64,000 nucleotides of DNA, from the NCBI GenBank assembly GCA_017405965.1, contig JAFQZK010000003.1, positions 186,001-250,000 on the forward strand. The letters are read 5' to 3'. Below the pieces are notes generated by a model. That model ran no database searches and was not told the origin of the DNA. It was given only the letters and a program-made list of their open reading frames with translations. How positions within the stretch are numbered: the first letter of the stretch is position 1; every line of letters starts with the position of its first letter. Below, in pieces: positions 51,378 to 61,781 of the stretch. Source of the stretch: Muribaculaceae bacterium. Lineage in GTDB: Bacteria > Bacteroidota > Bacteroidia > Bacteroidales > Muribaculaceae. A program made the position numbers and the translations under genes.

Positions 51378-54300
51378 ATGGCTTTCAAGAAAGATTCTAA
51401 GATAAAGAACAATTTCACCAAGATTTCTATCAGTCTGGCTTCGCCCGACGAAATCCTGGAGAATTCACATGGTGAGGTTCTCAAGCCCGAGACCATCAAC
51501 TACCGTACCTATAAGCCCGAGCGCGACGGCCTCTTCTGCGAGCGCATCTTTGGTCCCGTCAAGGACTATGAGTGCCATTGCGGTAAGTACAAGCGCATCC
51601 GCTACAAGGGTATCGTGTGCGATCATTGCGGTGTCGAGGTGACCGAGAAGAAGGTGCGCCGCGAGCGCAGCGGTCACATCGAGCTGGTGGTGCCGGTGGC
51701 TCACATCTGGTACTTCCGTTCGTTGCCCAACAAGATTGGTTATCTGCTGGGTATTCCCACCAAGAAGCTCGACATGATCATCTACTATGAGCGTTATGTC
51801 GTGATCAACCCTGCCGGTGTGAAGTATGACAACGGTACCGATAGCCGCGAGCTGCAGAAGTATGACCTGCTCACCGAGGACGAGTATGTAGCCATCATGG
51901 AGAAGCTTCCCAAGGACAACCAGTCCCTGGAGAATGACAACCCTGAGAAGTTCATCGCCAAGATGGGCGCCGAGGCCATCTATGACCTCCTCGCCGAGCT
52001 CGATTTGGACTCGTTGGCCAATACCCTGCGCGACCGTGCCTACAAGGAGAACTCGCAGCAGCGCAAGACCGAGGCCCTGAAGCGTCTGCAGGTAGTGGAG
52101 TCGTTCCGCGCCAGCAAGAACGTGAACCGCCCCGAGTGGATGATCCTCAAGGTCATCCCCGTCATCCCGCCCGAGCTGCGTCCCCTCATCCCGCTGGATG
52201 GTGGCCGCTTTGCCACGAGCGACGTCAACGACCTGTATCGTCGCGTGATCATCCGCAACACCCGTCTGAAACGACTCATCGAGATCAAGGCCCCCGAGGT
52301 CATCATGCGCAACGAGAAGCGTATGTTGCAGGAGGCAGTTGACTCGCTGCTTGACAACTCACGCAAGTCGAGCGCCGTCAAGAGCGACTCCAACCGTCCC
52401 CTCAAGTCGCTGAGCGACAGCCTCAAGGGTAAGCAGGGTCGCTTCCGTCAGAACCTGCTCGGTAAACGTGTGGACTATTCGGCCCGCTCGGTTATCGTTG
52501 TAGGTCCCGAGCTGAAGATGGGCGAGTGCGGTATCCCCAAGGATATGGCCGCTGAGCTGTACAAGCCCTTCGTTATCCGCAAGCTCATCGAGCGCGGCAT
52601 CGTCAAGACGGTGAAGAGCGCCAAGAAGATTGTGGACCGCAAGGAGCCCGTCGTTTGGGACATCCTCGAGAATGTGATGAAGGGTCATCCCGTGTTGCTG
52701 AACCGTGCACCGACACTGCACCGTCTGGGTATCCAGGCGTTCCAGCCCAAGCTCATCGAGGGCAAGGCCATTCAGCTGCACCCGCTGGCATGTACCGCAT
52801 TCAACGCCGACTTCGACGGTGACCAGATGGCAGTTCACCTGCCTCTGGGTAACGAGGCCGTTGTCGAGGCTCAGATGCTGATGCTCGAGCCCCACAACAT
52901 CCTGAATCCCGCCAATGGCGACCCCGTGACCGTTCCTTCACAGGATATGGTACTCGGTCTGTATTATATCACCAAGCTGCGCAAGGGCGACAAGGGCGAG
53001 GGACTCAAGTTCTACGGTCCCGAGGAGGCTCTCGTGGCTTACAACGAGGGCAAGGTAGGCATGCACGCCATCATCAGCGTTGTCGCTGATGTCGTTAACG
53101 AGAACGGCGAGCATGAGTCGAAGCTGATCGAGGAGACCTCGGTGGGCCGCATCATCTTCAACGAGACGGTGCCCTACGAGATCGGTTATATCAATGAGCT
53201 TATCTCCAAGTCCTCGCTGCGCAAGATCATCACCCGTGTTATCCGCAACTGCGGTGTGCCCCGTTCGGCACAGTTCCTTGATGACGTCAAGAACATGGGT
53301 TACTACATGGCATTCAGGGGCGGTCTGTCCTTCAACCTGAACGACGTGCTCATCCCCGACAAGAAGGCCGATATCATCGCAGCCGGTGATGCCGAGGCCG
53401 AGCGCATCAAGGGCAGCTACGAGATGGGTCTGATTGGCGACAACGAGCGCTACAACCAGATCATCGATATCTGGACCAACGTCAACAACGAGTTGACCAA
53501 GGAACTGATGAAGCAGATTACTGCCGACAAGCAGGGCTTCAACTCGGTATTCATGATGCTTGACTCGGGAGCTCGTGGTTCTAAGGACCAGATTCGTCAG
53601 CTCTCCGGTATGCGTGGTCTGATGGCCAAGCCGCAGAAGTCGGGTGTCGAGGGTGGTCACCAGATTATCGAGAACCCGATTCTCGCAAACTTCAAGGAAG
53701 GTCTGTCGGTGCTCGAGTACTTCATCTCGACCCACGGTGCCCGCAAGGGTCTTGCCGATACCGCCTTGAAGACCGCCGATGCAGGTTACCTGACCCGTCG
53801 TCTTGTCGATGTTGCTCACGATGTGATCATCAACGAGGAAGACTGCGGTACGCTGCGCGGACTCGTTTGCCGCGAGGTGCGTCAGGGCGACCGTGTCGTT
53901 GCCACGCTGGGTGAGCGCATCCTGGGCCGCGTGTCGGTTCACGATGTGGTTGATCCCACCACTGGCGAGATCATCGTCAAGAGCGGTGAGGAAATCACCG
54001 ATGCCATTGCAGCGCGCATCGACAACTCGCCCATCGAGTCGGTGGAGATTCGTTCAGTCCTCACTTGTGAGGCTAAGCGCGGCGTCTGCGCCAAGTGCTA
54101 CGGACGCAATCTGGCATCGCACCGCATGGTTCAGCGAGGTGAGGCTGTGGGCGTGATCGCCGCACAGTCCATCGGTGAGCCCGGTACACAGCTGACCCTG
54201 CGTACCTTCCACGCCGGTGGTGTGGCAAGCAACGCTTCGTCGGTTTCCAACATCACGTCCAAGTATAACGGTCGCATCGAGATCGAGGATCTCCGCACCG

Positions 54301-55676
54301 TTAAGGATAAGGACGGCATCGACATCGTTGTAGGTCGTATGGCCGAGATGTCTATCCGCGACATTCACACCAATATGGTGCTGACCCACGCTCCCATCGA
54401 GTACGGTTCCAAGCTGTTCTTCAATTCGGGCGACACTGTTGCTCCCGATGACAAGATCTGTGAGTGGGACGCTTTCAATGCCGTTATCGTCAGTGAGGTT
54501 GCAGGTACCCTGCGCTTCAAGAACCTGATCAAGGATGTGACCTATCGCGAGGAGTATGATGAGATTTCGGGCAATGCCGAGATGTTCATCATCGAGACCA
54601 AGGACCACAACCGCATCCCCGAGGCCGAGATCATCGACACCGAGGGCAACGTGGTGAAGTCCTACTCGCTGCCCGTGCGTGCTCACCTGATGAAGCGTGA
54701 CGGTGAGGAAATCACGGCTGGTGAGGTCTTCGTCAAGATTCCGCGTTCGTTCTCGGGTGGCGCTGGTGATATCACCGGTGGTCTGCCCCGCGTGACCGAG
54801 CTGTTCGAGGCCCGCAACCCGTCTAACCCCGCTATCGTCAGCGAGATCGACGGTGAGGTATCCTTCGGCCGCATCAAGCGCGGTAACCGTGAGATCACGG
54901 TCAAGAACCGCATTGGTGAGGAGAAGAAGTACCTGGTGCCCCTGTCCAAGCAGATCCTCGTGCAGGAGAACGACTTCGTGCGTGCCGGTACACCGTTGTC
55001 CGACGGTGCCGTCACTCCCGCCGACATCCTCCGCATCAAGGGTCCCACGGCCGTTCAGGACTATATCGTTAACGAGGTTCAGGACGTTTACCGCACCCAG
55101 GGTGTGAAGATCAACGACAAGCACTTCGAGGTAATCGTGCGCCAGATGATGCGCAAGGTTCGCATCATCGATCCGGGCGACACCCGATTCCTCGAGGAGC
55201 AGACCGTCGACAAGCGCGACTTCATGGAAGAGAACGACCGCATCTGGGGCAAGAAGATTGTCACCAACAGCGGTGACAGTGATGAGGTCCAGAACGGACA
55301 GATCCTCACTGCTCGCAAGCTGCGCGACATCAACTCGTCGCTCAAGCGCCGTGACATGAAGCTCGTTGTCGTGCGTGACGCCGTTCCCGCAACCAGTGAG
55401 CAGATCCTGTTGGGTATCACGCGTGCCGCGCTGCAGACCAGCAGCTTCATGTCGGCCGCATCGTTCCAGGAGACCACCAAGGTCCTCAACGAGGCCGCCA
55501 TCAACGGTCGCGTGGACACCCTCGAGGGTATGAAGGAGAACGTCATCTGCGGTCACCTTATCCCCGCCGGCACCGGTCTGCGTGAATACCAGACCCTCGT
55601 CGTGGGCGACAAGAACGAGATGGCGCTCGCCGAGCAGGCTCGCAAGGAACGTGAACTCGCCGAAATGGATGATTGA
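51378..55676 (+). CDS. rpoC: DNA-directed RNA polymerase subunit beta'
   Basis: 1432 aa. Zinc finger 1 near the N-terminus ([25 protein letters not shown]), the catalytic metal motif [12 protein letters not shown], the bridge-helix/trigger-loop regions, zinc finger 2 ([17 protein letters not shown]) and the C-terminal blocks [25 protein letters not shown] and ITQGLPRV-like [15 protein letters not shown]. It is full length for Bacteroidota and the last gene of the block; a terminator follows at 55762. Confidence 0.99.
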   Translation: MAFKKDSKIKNNFTKISISLASPDEILENSHGEVLKPETINYRTYKPERDGLFCERIFGPVKDYECHCGKYKRIRYKGIVCDHCGVEVTEKKVRRERSGHIELVVPVAHIWYFRSLPNKIGYLLGIPTKKLDMIIYYERYVVINPAGVKYDNGTDSRELQKYDLLTEDEYVAIMEKLPKDNQSLENDNPEKFIAKMGAEAIYDLLAELDLDSLANTLRDRAYKENSQQRKTEALKRLQVVESFRASKNVNRPEWMILKVIPVIPPELRPLIPLDGGRFATSDVNDLYRRVIIRNTRLKRLIEIKAPEVIMRNEKRMLQEAVDSLLDNSRKSSAVKSDSNRPLKSLSDSLKGKQGRFRQNLLGKRVDYSARSVIVVGPELKMGECGIPKDMAAELYKPFVIRKLIERGIVKTVKSAKKIVDRKEPVVWDILENVMKGHPVLLNRAPTLHRLGIQAFQPKLIEGKAIQLHPLACTAFNADFDGDQMAVHLPLGNEAVVEAQMLMLEPHNILNPANGDPVTVPSQDMVLGLYYITKLRKGDKGEGLKFYGPEEALVAYNEGKVGMHAIISVVADVVNENGEHESKLIEETSVGRIIFNETVPYEIGYINELISKSSLRKIITRVIRNCGVPRSAQFLDDVKNMGYYMAFRGGLSFNLNDVLIPDKKADIIAAGDAEAERIKGSYEMGLIGDNERYNQIIDIWTNVNNELTKELMKQITADKQGFNSVFMMLDSGARGSKDQIRQLSGMRGLMAKPQKSGVEGGHQIIENPILANFKEGLSVLEYFISTHGARKGLADTALKTADAGYLTRRLVDVAHDVIINEEDCGTLRGLVCREVRQGDRVVATLGERILGRVSVHDVVDPTTGEIIVKSGEEITDAIAARIDNSPIESVEIRSVLTCEAKRGVCAKCYGRNLASHRMVQRGEAVGVIAAQSIGEPGTQLTLRTFHAGGVASNASSVSNITSKYNGRIEIEDLRTVKDKDGIDIVVGRMAEMSIRDIHTNMVLTHAPIEYGSKLFFNSGDTVAPDDKICEWDAFNAVIVSEVAGTLRFKNLIKDVTYREEYDEISGNAEMFIIETKDHNRIPEAEIIDTEGNVVKSYSLPVRAHLMKRDGEEITAGEVFVKIPRSFSGGAGDITGGLPRVTELFEARNPSNPAIVSEIDGEVSFGRIKRGNREITVKNRIGEEKKYLVPLSKQILVQENDFVRAGTPLSDGAVTPADILRIKGPTAVQDYIVNEVQDVYRTQGVKINDKHFEVIVRQMMRKVRIIDPGDTRFLEEQTVDKRDFMEENDRIWGKKIVTNSGDSDEVQNGQILTARKLRDINSSLKRRDMKLVVVRDAVPATSEQILLGITRAALQTSSFMSAASFQETTKVLNEAAINGRVDTLEGMKENVICGHLIPAGTGLREYQTLVVGDKNEMALAEQARKERELAEMDD

Positions 55677-55761
55677 CCCCGATTAGGCCAATTTGACATT
55701 GAATGATAATAACTAGAAATTGACAATCGTATAATTTTCCATAGTTAATTTGTTTATTGAG

Positions 55762-55798
55762 ACTCCAGCCCGCAGAGATGCGCACTGGAGTTTTTTTT
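55762..55798 (+). terminator. Terminator of the rpoBC operon
   Basis: ACTCCAG (55762-55768) pairs with CTGGAGT (55785-55791) with an inner GCGCA-rich loop, followed by eight T. Confidence 0.88.
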
Positions 55799-55875
55799 GT
55801 TGAAAAAAAATGCCGATTCGTGATATTGTAATGAAAATATTATATCATTTTCGGTAGTCATCGTCAAGCAATAGC

Positions 55876-55883
55876 TATTTTTG
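55876..55883 (+). promoter_or_regulatory. -7 element of the glycosyltransferase gene
   Basis: TATTTTTG fits TAnnTTTG and lies 43 nt before the ATG at 55927. The -33 region is less clear (TTTCGG at 55848-55853). Confidence 0.5.
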
Positions 55884-55926
55884 TGGGTCTCGTCTGGTAA
55901 GGCGAGACCTGTTGGCTATTGTATCA

Positions 55927-56922
55927 ATGCATACTTGCGTGAGCAATGATGAAAAACATAAGCATGTCTCTATTGTGATGTGCACCTGTAACGGGGAAGC
56001 CTATCTGGCAGAGCAGATGGAGTCCCTGTTGGCACAAACCTATCCCATAGACGAAATTATTGTCCAGGACGATGGTTCGAAAGACGGTACTGTGGCTTTG
56101 CTGCAGAAGTATGCCGCAACACATCCTGTCATCAAGTTGTATAGCAACGAGACCGAGCACGGCGTAAACAATAATTTCTTCACTGCCATGCGCCGCGCCC
56201 ATAGTGATTACATCGCCATCTGTGACCAGGACGACATTTGGGAGAAAGACAAGGTAGAGAAACAAATCATGGCCATCGGCGACAAGTTGCTGTGCACTTG
56301 TCGCAGCAAGCCTTTCTCAACCGACGGCTCCCCCGTGAATTATGATCCTCGTAGGCCCAATTATGCCTTGCCCCGCATGCTCTACACTTCGATTGCTGGA
56401 CACACCATGCTCATCAACCGGCATTTGCTCGACATGATTCCCGAACAGGCGGTGGTGGGTAAACTGTATTACGACGTCTTCCTCTCGATGGCTGCAGCTA
56501 CCAACGACAGCATCGTTCTTGTGGACGAGGTTCTGGTTCATCAGCGCCGCTACACCGGTGCCGTCACTTTCTCGAATGCCGACAAGCATCGTTCTCCGTC
56601 GTTGGGTAACGGATTGTACACCCTGTTGTGGTCTTTGAGGCATTTTGGCGAGATTCGACCCTATCTGCATGATTATTTCCAGCGACGTTACCGCCTGCTG
56701 CGAGCAATAAATGGCCAGGGCGAGACCTATGAGGACGTGACGACCATGGCGGCCCTCGAGGGACGTAATGGGCTGGTCAACCTGCTCCACTTGTGCCTCT
56801 ATCACATCAAGTATCGCCATACCCTATTCTATACCGTAGGCCGTGGTCCTGTCAACTGTCTGCGATCAATTCTCTACTGCGTGATGCAGGTTTATTTCTA
56901 CCGCCATCTCCTCCCCAAATAA
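55927..56922 (+). CDS. Family 2 glycosyltransferase (rhamnosyltransferase-like)
   Basis: 331 aa from the ATG at 55927 (earlier in-frame TTG at 55912 rejected because the -7 element is so close). GT-A fold: VSIVMCTCNGEAYLAEQMESLL, the nucleotide-binding DDGSKDGT and ICDQDDIWEKDK, the last providing the DxD-type metal ligands. The C-terminal third (HFGEIRPYLHDYFQRRYRLLRA) is typical of dTDP-rhamnose-type transferases but not specific. It is a single gene between rpoC and the B12 locus. It probably adds a sugar to a surface glycan; donor and acceptor are unknown. Confidence 0.9.
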   Translation: MHTCVSNDEKHKHVSIVMCTCNGEAYLAEQMESLLAQTYPIDEIIVQDDGSKDGTVALLQKYAATHPVIKLYSNETEHGVNNNFFTAMRRAHSDYIAICDQDDIWEKDKVEKQIMAIGDKLLCTCRSKPFSTDGSPVNYDPRRPNYALPRMLYTSIAGHTMLINRHLLDMIPEQAVVGKLYYDVFLSMAAATNDSIVLVDEVLVHQRRYTGAVTFSNADKHRSPSLGNGLYTLLWSLRHFGEIRPYLHDYFQRRYRLLRAINGQGETYEDVTTMAALEGRNGLVNLLHLCLYHIKYRHTLFYTVGRGPVNCLRSILYCVMQVYFYRHLLPK

Positions 56923-56962
56923 CCTTGAAAGACAAATATTTAAAAAACATGTTCACTTGATA

Positions 56963-56991
56963 TTTGGGCATGATTTTTTATAGTATCTTTG
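56963..56991 (+). promoter_or_regulatory. Promoter of the B12 uptake operon
   Basis: TATCTTTG at 56984-56991 is a good -7 element; the nearest TTTG (56963-56966) gives a short 17-nt spacer. The riboswitch starts about 10 nt downstream. Confidence 0.7.
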
Positions 56992-57000
56992 CAGCGAGAT

Positions 57001-57200
57001 TTGGTGCCTGAGGGTGTTTCCTCGGGTGAAAAGGGAACCGGGTGAGAATCCCGGACAGACGGTGCTGCTGTGTGCTCCCGTTACTGATACCCCGCACCAG
57101 GCCACTGCGCGATTTTCCCGACAGCAAGGGACAGCGTGGGAAGGGCTGGTTGCAAACAATTGGGGTAGGGGCGAGTCAGAAGACCTGCCAAGTCGCAAAC
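57001..57200 (+). promoter_or_regulatory. Cobalamin riboswitch
   Basis: Conserved parts are in order: GGGAACCGGGTGAGAATCCC (about 57040-57059), GCCACTG (about 57102-57108), and the B12 box variant AGTCAGAAGACCTGCC (about 57174-57189). The box ends about 25 nt before the btuB-like start codon. Known: such aptamers bind adenosylcobalamin and lower expression of B12 uptake genes; here the short distance suggests control of translation initiation. Confidence 0.95.
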
Positions 57201-57216
57201 ATAGAAACCCGTGACA

Positions 57217-59301
57217 ATGCGTAAGACGTTACTGACAGCATTATTGGCTATAGTGTCTTTCCTGTGCGCCCATGCCCAGGAAGGTGTGCTTGCGCATCAG
57301 GCCGACTCGGTCATGGCGGCCGTGGGACACGGGCGCTTGGACTCGATGCAGTATATCCAGAACGTCATCATCTATGGCCGTCGTCCCTACGAGGACGTGA
57401 TACCGGCTCAGGAGTTGACTGGCAAGCAGCTTGAGGGCCTCAACAGCCACTCGGTGGCCGATGCCGTGCGCTACTTTGCCGGTGTACAGCTCAAGGACTA
57501 TGGTGGCGTGGGTGGCCTCAAGACGGTGGATATCCGTTCGATGGGCACCAATCACATGGGTGTCTTCTACGACGGCATCCAAATCGGCAATGCCCAGAAC
57601 GGCCAAGTGGATTTGGGTAAATTCTCGCTCGACAACCTCGAGGCGATTTCTCTCTACAACGGCCAGCGCAGCAACATCTTCCAGAGTGCCAAGGACTACG
57701 GTTCGGCCGGAACCATCTACCTGCGCACGCGCCGCCCCAAGTTCAAGGACGGCAAGCGTGACAACCTCAATGTGTCGTTCAAGACGGGCTCCTTTGGCCT
57801 CGTGAATCCCAGCGTGCGCTGGGAGCACAAGTTGAGCCGTGCCGTGAGTTTGTCGTTCAACAGCGAGTTCACCTATGCCACGGGCAAGTACCGCTTTCGC
57901 TACATGCGTCACTACAGCGACGGTTCGGTGGCGTGGGACACTACGGCCGTGCGCCAGAACGGCGAGGTGCGCTCCTATCGTGTCGAGGGAGCCGTTTTCG
58001 GCGTGATGTCAAGCGGCAAGTGGCACGCCAAGGCTTACTGGTACGACAGCAGCAAGGGCATACCCGGTGCCATCGTCAACAACGTGTGGAAACATGCCCA
58101 GAAGCAGTGGGACACCAACTTTTTCCTTCAGGGGGCTTACCAGCGCAAGTTCACCGACCGCTACGAGATGATGTTCAACGCCAAGTATTCGCGTGACCGT
58201 CTGCACTACCTCAACCCCGACACCACGTTGATGTACATCGACAACAAGTTCTGGCAGGACGAGATTTACCTCTCTACCGCCAATAAATACACCATCCTTA
58301 CCGACTGGGATGTGAACCTCTCGTTGGATTACCAGTGGAACAGCCTGGATGCCACCCTGACGGGCTTCGGCTATCCTATCCGCCACACGGTGCTCACGGC
58401 CCTGGCAACGGCCTATACCTGGCACGGATTCAAGGCCCAGGGCAGCCTGCTCTACACGATGGTCAACGACCGCTCGTCGGCTCGATTCAATGGTGAGGTG
58501 GTGGGCAAGACAAGCAAATACATGAACAAGGTCACGCCAGCCGTCTTCTTCAGTTGGCAGCCGTGGCATGAGCGCGAGTTCAACCTGCGTGCGTTCTACA
58601 AGCGCATCTTCCGCATGCCCACGTTCAACGACCTCTACTACACCGACATGGGCAACATCACGCTTGATCCCGAGTATGCCACCCAGTACAACGTCGGCTT
58701 CCTGTACCGTCTGCTCACCGATCACGGTCTGCTTGCCGGTGTCAAACTCAGTGCCGACGCCTACTATAACTACATCACCGACAAAATCATCGCAGTGCCC
58801 AAGGGCACGGGCCAGTATCGCTGGATGATGATGAACGTGGGCATCGTGAAAATCCGAGGCATTGACGTGAGCGCCCGCACGACCTTGCGGCTGCCCGCCG
58901 ATGTCATTCTGGACATCAACTTGAGTTACACATACCAGAAGGCTCAGGACTACACCAATCCCGCCGACAATGGCGACGGAGGTACTTATAAGGGCCAACT
59001 GGCCTATATCCCTTGGCACAGTGGCTCGGTAGTCGGTCATCTGGGCTGGCACGACTTGGACGTGAACTACAGCTTCATCTACGTGGGCGAACGCTATCAC
59101 ACCAGCGCCAACACCCGCGAGAACCATGAGCAGCCCTGGTATACCCACGACCTGTCGGCAGGCTATCTGCTTCACTTGGGCAAGACGACGTTAAAAATCT
59201 CGGGCGAGGTCAACAACCTCTTCAACCAGTACTATGATGTCATCCTCAATTATCCCATGCCCGGCCGCAATTACAAACTCATCCTCAAATTCGACATCTG
59301 A
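57217..59301 (+). CDS. btuB: TonB-dependent cobalamin receptor, BtuB-like
   Basis: 694 aa from the ATG at 57217 (GTG at 57211 is the other option). Signal peptide about 1-20 (LLTALLAIVSFLCAHAQ). Plug domain about 45-165 (HSVADAVRYFAGVQLKDYGG, KTVDIRSMGTNHMGVFYDGI, LDNLEAISLYNGQ), then a 22-strand barrel ending NYPMPGRNYKLILKFDI. It lacks the N-terminal carboxypeptidase-like extension of SusC proteins. Substrate assignment to cobalamin rests on the riboswitch and the adjacent BtuG-like gene. The TGA overlaps the next ATG (TGATG), so translation is coupled. Transport needs TonB-ExbBD, which are not in this window. Confidence 0.93.
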   Translation: MRKTLLTALLAIVSFLCAHAQEGVLAHQADSVMAAVGHGRLDSMQYIQNVIIYGRRPYEDVIPAQELTGKQLEGLNSHSVADAVRYFAGVQLKDYGGVGGLKTVDIRSMGTNHMGVFYDGIQIGNAQNGQVDLGKFSLDNLEAISLYNGQRSNIFQSAKDYGSAGTIYLRTRRPKFKDGKRDNLNVSFKTGSFGLVNPSVRWEHKLSRAVSLSFNSEFTYATGKYRFRYMRHYSDGSVAWDTTAVRQNGEVRSYRVEGAVFGVMSSGKWHAKAYWYDSSKGIPGAIVNNVWKHAQKQWDTNFFLQGAYQRKFTDRYEMMFNAKYSRDRLHYLNPDTTLMYIDNKFWQDEIYLSTANKYTILTDWDVNLSLDYQWNSLDATLTGFGYPIRHTVLTALATAYTWHGFKAQGSLLYTMVNDRSSARFNGEVVGKTSKYMNKVTPAVFFSWQPWHEREFNLRAFYKRIFRMPTFNDLYYTDMGNITLDPEYATQYNVGFLYRLLTDHGLLAGVKLSADAYYNYITDKIIAVPKGTGQYRWMMMNVGIVKIRGIDVSARTTLRLPADVILDINLSYTYQKAQDYTNPADNGDGGTYKGQLAYIPWHSGSVVGHLGWHDLDVNYSFIYVGERYHTSANTRENHEQPWYTHDLSAGYLLHLGKTTLKISGEVNNLFNQYYDVILNYPMPGRNYKLILKFDI

Positions 59302-60467
59302 TGAATAAAATAAGGAAAATAAGGACGGCTCTATTGATGGCATTTTTCCTCACCGTGATCCTGACGGGATGCCGTGAGGAAGTGACGATTTTCCTGCCGG
59401 AGCACGTGTCGGTGGCGCAGCCCGAGTTTACCGAAATCGAGGGCTTCTACCTGCTGTGTGAGGGCAATATGGGCTGGAACAAGGCCACGCTGGACTATTA
59501 TGACTACGCCTATGGCGAGTACGTCCGCAACATCTTTTCCTATGCCAATCCCACGGTGCCCAAGGAGATGGGCGACGTGGGCAACGACATCGGCATCTAT
59601 GGCAGCAACTTGTACTGTGTCATCAACTGCTCCAACAAGGTGGATGTGCTCGACAAGTACACCTGCAAGAAGAAATATCAGGTTAACATCCCCAACTGCC
59701 GTTTCATACGCTTCTACGGCGGCTATGCCTATGTGACCAGCTATGCCGGCCCGGTGCAGATCAACCCTAACTACGAGCAGCGCGGCTATGTCGCCAAGAT
59801 CGATACCGTGACCATGCAGGTCGTGGACACCTGTCTTGTGGGCTTCCAGCCCGACGAGCTGGAGATTGTCGAGGGCAAGATCTATGTCGCCAACTCGGGC
59901 GGCTATATGGTGCCCAACTACGAGAACACGGTGTCGGTCATCGATGTGGCGACTTTCAAGGAGGAGCGCCGCTTTCCCGTGGCCATCAACCTGTCATGGG
60001 TAAAGGGCGACCGTCACGGCATGCTCTGGATTGCCTCACGCGGCGACTATTATACCCGCCCGAGCAAGATATATGCCTATGACACGCGCAAGCAGCAACT
60101 CGTGGACAGCATCGACTGCCCCGTGAGCAACATGTGGCTCGACGGTGATTCCCTCTACGTGGTGAGCACCCAGTGGAGCTATGTGTCGATGAGCAACACG
60201 TTTGCCTATGCCGTCATCAACACCCAGACGCGGCAGAAGGTGAGTGACAATTTCATCACCGACGGCACCGACAAGGAGATCGTCATCCCCTATGCCGTCG
60301 CAGTCAATCCCATCACCAAGGACATCTATGTCACCGATGCCAAGGACTACGTGTCACCCGGACGCCTGTATTGTTTCGACCGCTACGGTGTCAAGAAGTG
60401 GGATGTGCGCACCGGCGATATCCCTGCTCATTTCGCCTTCCTGGGCAACAACATCAACGAGAGATAA
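59301..60467 (+). CDS. btuG: BtuG-like surface B12-binding lipoprotein (beta-propeller)
   Basis: 388 aa. Lipoprotein signal with Cys24 (VILTGCREE); the acidic residues directly after Cys resemble the Bacteroidota surface-export signal. The rest is a seven-bladed YncE/DUF5074-type propeller with blade motifs GNDIGIYGSNLYCVINCSNK, YAYVTSYAGPVQINPN, ELEIVEGKIYVANSGG and YAVAVNPITKDIYVTDAKDY. In Bacteroides BtuG captures cobalamin with extremely high affinity and caps BtuB; neighbour and fold match that here. The start overlaps the btuB stop by 1 nt. Confidence 0.9.
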   Translation: MNKIRKIRTALLMAFFLTVILTGCREEVTIFLPEHVSVAQPEFTEIEGFYLLCEGNMGWNKATLDYYDYAYGEYVRNIFSYANPTVPKEMGDVGNDIGIYGSNLYCVINCSNKVDVLDKYTCKKKYQVNIPNCRFIRFYGGYAYVTSYAGPVQINPNYEQRGYVAKIDTVTMQVVDTCLVGFQPDELEIVEGKIYVANSGGYMVPNYENTVSVIDVATFKEERRFPVAINLSWVKGDRHGMLWIASRGDYYTRPSKIYAYDTRKQQLVDSIDCPVSNMWLDGDSLYVVSTQWSYVSMSNTFAYAVINTQTRQKVSDNFITDGTDKEIVIPYAVAVNPITKDIYVTDAKDYVSPGRLYCFDRYGVKKWDVRTGDIPAHFAFLGNNINER

Positions 60468-60483
60468 TTAACACAATAGGATT

Positions 60484-61695
60484 ATGAAAATAATAAGAAG
60501 TATTGCAACGATCGTGTTGCTCATGACGACTGCACTGACTATGTGGGCCAATCATCCGTGGCTCACGCGTGTTTACCAGTATCGGCCTGCTCCGGGGCAA
60601 TTCGTCAACACCTTGCCGGTGGCGAGGGTGGGCGAGCCTGTCGATAGTGTGCTGGCGCGATGCCAAGCCAGCATCTGCGGCCGCATCGACACCGTTTCCA
60701 GCACTTTCCACGGGCAGATCATCACCCGCATCGATACCGTGTGGGCCGAGAGCATGATCACCCTCGGCGGCTATGGCGGCTATGTCGTTGTGGGATTTGA
60801 TCACCCCGTGGTCAATATGCATACCTGGGACTTTGAAATCATGGGCAACGCCTTCTACAGTGACCAGACGTCGGCGGGTGGCAGTTGCGAGCCCGGTATC
60901 GTCATGGTGGGTGTTGATGCCGACGGCGACGGCGTGCCCAGCGACGGCGACAAGTGGTATGAACTTGCGGGAAGTGAATATAGTCATCCCACGACTCAAC
61001 ACGATTATGCCATCACCTACTACCGTCCCGACGAGGCCAAGCCGCGCACACCCAGCACGACCGACCCGAGCCTGATCGACACCACCTACATCCGCTGGAC
61101 CAGCAACGACGTCAACCCTGACAGCACCAGTGGCTACATGAGCCGCAACAGTTTCCACATGCAGCCCTATTGGCCCTTGTGGCTGCAGGACGAGGAAACC
61201 TTGGAATTCAACGGTGCCAAACTGCGCTGCAATGCCGAGGATATCGGCGGCACCGACGGCAATGCCTACTTTGTGCTGTACAATCTGCCGTGGGGCTATG
61301 TCGATAACCTGCCCAATCATCCCGGACGACAGCCTGGCGTTGAGGGTTATAACCCGGGTTTCAAGATTGACTGGGCCGTTGACGAGCAGGGACGCCACGT
61401 CAACCTCACCCACATCGATTTCGTTAAGGTCTATAATGCTGTGAATCAGTATTGCGGTTGGATAGGCGAGACCTCGACCGAGGTGGCAGGCGGCATCGAT
61501 TATCATCCCGATGCCCCGATGCCTGCCGTCAACCCCGCTGACGTGAACATTGATGGCGAGGTCAACATCAGCGACGTGAATGCGGTGATCGACCTCATCC
61601 TGTCGGACGTGGTGGGTGCGACAGGTGATGTGAACCGCGACGGCGAGGTCAACATCAGTGACGTGAATGCATTGATTGACCTGATACTGCAATAA
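60484..61695 (+). CDS. B12-locus secreted protein with C-terminal dockerin
   Basis: 403 aa. Signal peptide about 1-22 (IIRSIATIVLLMTTALTMWA). The body (about 60-340) has GGYGGYVVVGFDHPVVNM, YSDQTSAGGSCEPGIVMVGVD, DADGDGVPSDGDKWYELAGSEY and NPGFKIDWAVDEQGRHVNL, a pattern I associate with surface proteins found in Bacteroidota B12 loci; an exact family name is not certain. The dockerin pair at 351-403 (ADVNIDGEVNISDVNAVID, GDVNRDGEVNISDVNALID) ends the protein. It is the third gene of the riboswitch operon, 16 nt after btuG. It may bind or present cobalamin-related ligands; the dockerin could link it to a shared scaffold (inference). Confidence 0.82.
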   Translation: MKIIRSIATIVLLMTTALTMWANHPWLTRVYQYRPAPGQFVNTLPVARVGEPVDSVLARCQASICGRIDTVSSTFHGQIITRIDTVWAESMITLGGYGGYVVVGFDHPVVNMHTWDFEIMGNAFYSDQTSAGGSCEPGIVMVGVDADGDGVPSDGDKWYELAGSEYSHPTTQHDYAITYYRPDEAKPRTPSTTDPSLIDTTYIRWTSNDVNPDSTSGYMSRNSFHMQPYWPLWLQDEETLEFNGAKLRCNAEDIGGTDGNAYFVLYNLPWGYVDNLPNHPGRQPGVEGYNPGFKIDWAVDEQGRHVNLTHIDFVKVYNAVNQYCGWIGETSTEVAGGIDYHPDAPMPAVNPADVNIDGEVNISDVNAVIDLILSDVVGATGDVNRDGEVNISDVNALIDLILQ

Positions 61696-61726
61696 CTCGA
61701 CGCCCAAGAACGACTGAAAAGCAAAA

Positions 61727-61760
61727 CGGGAGGGAATGAGCCATGTGCCATTCCCTCCCG
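61727..61760. terminator. Convergent terminator
   Basis: CGGGAGGGAATG (61727-61738) pairs perfectly with CATTCCCTCCCG (61749-61760). The U-tract is better on the minus strand (GTTTTGCTTTT), so it can end both the B12 operon and the convergent gene. Confidence 0.85.
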
Positions 61761-61781
61761 CTTGTGTTGCAGGCCGTGGGG

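Noticed and set aside
54054-55556. 500-aa antisense frame over rpoC
   Set aside because: Mirror of a conserved essential gene; no independent support.
57014-57214. Short frames within the B12 riboswitch
   Set aside because: The region matches the aptamer core elements; the frames are incidental.
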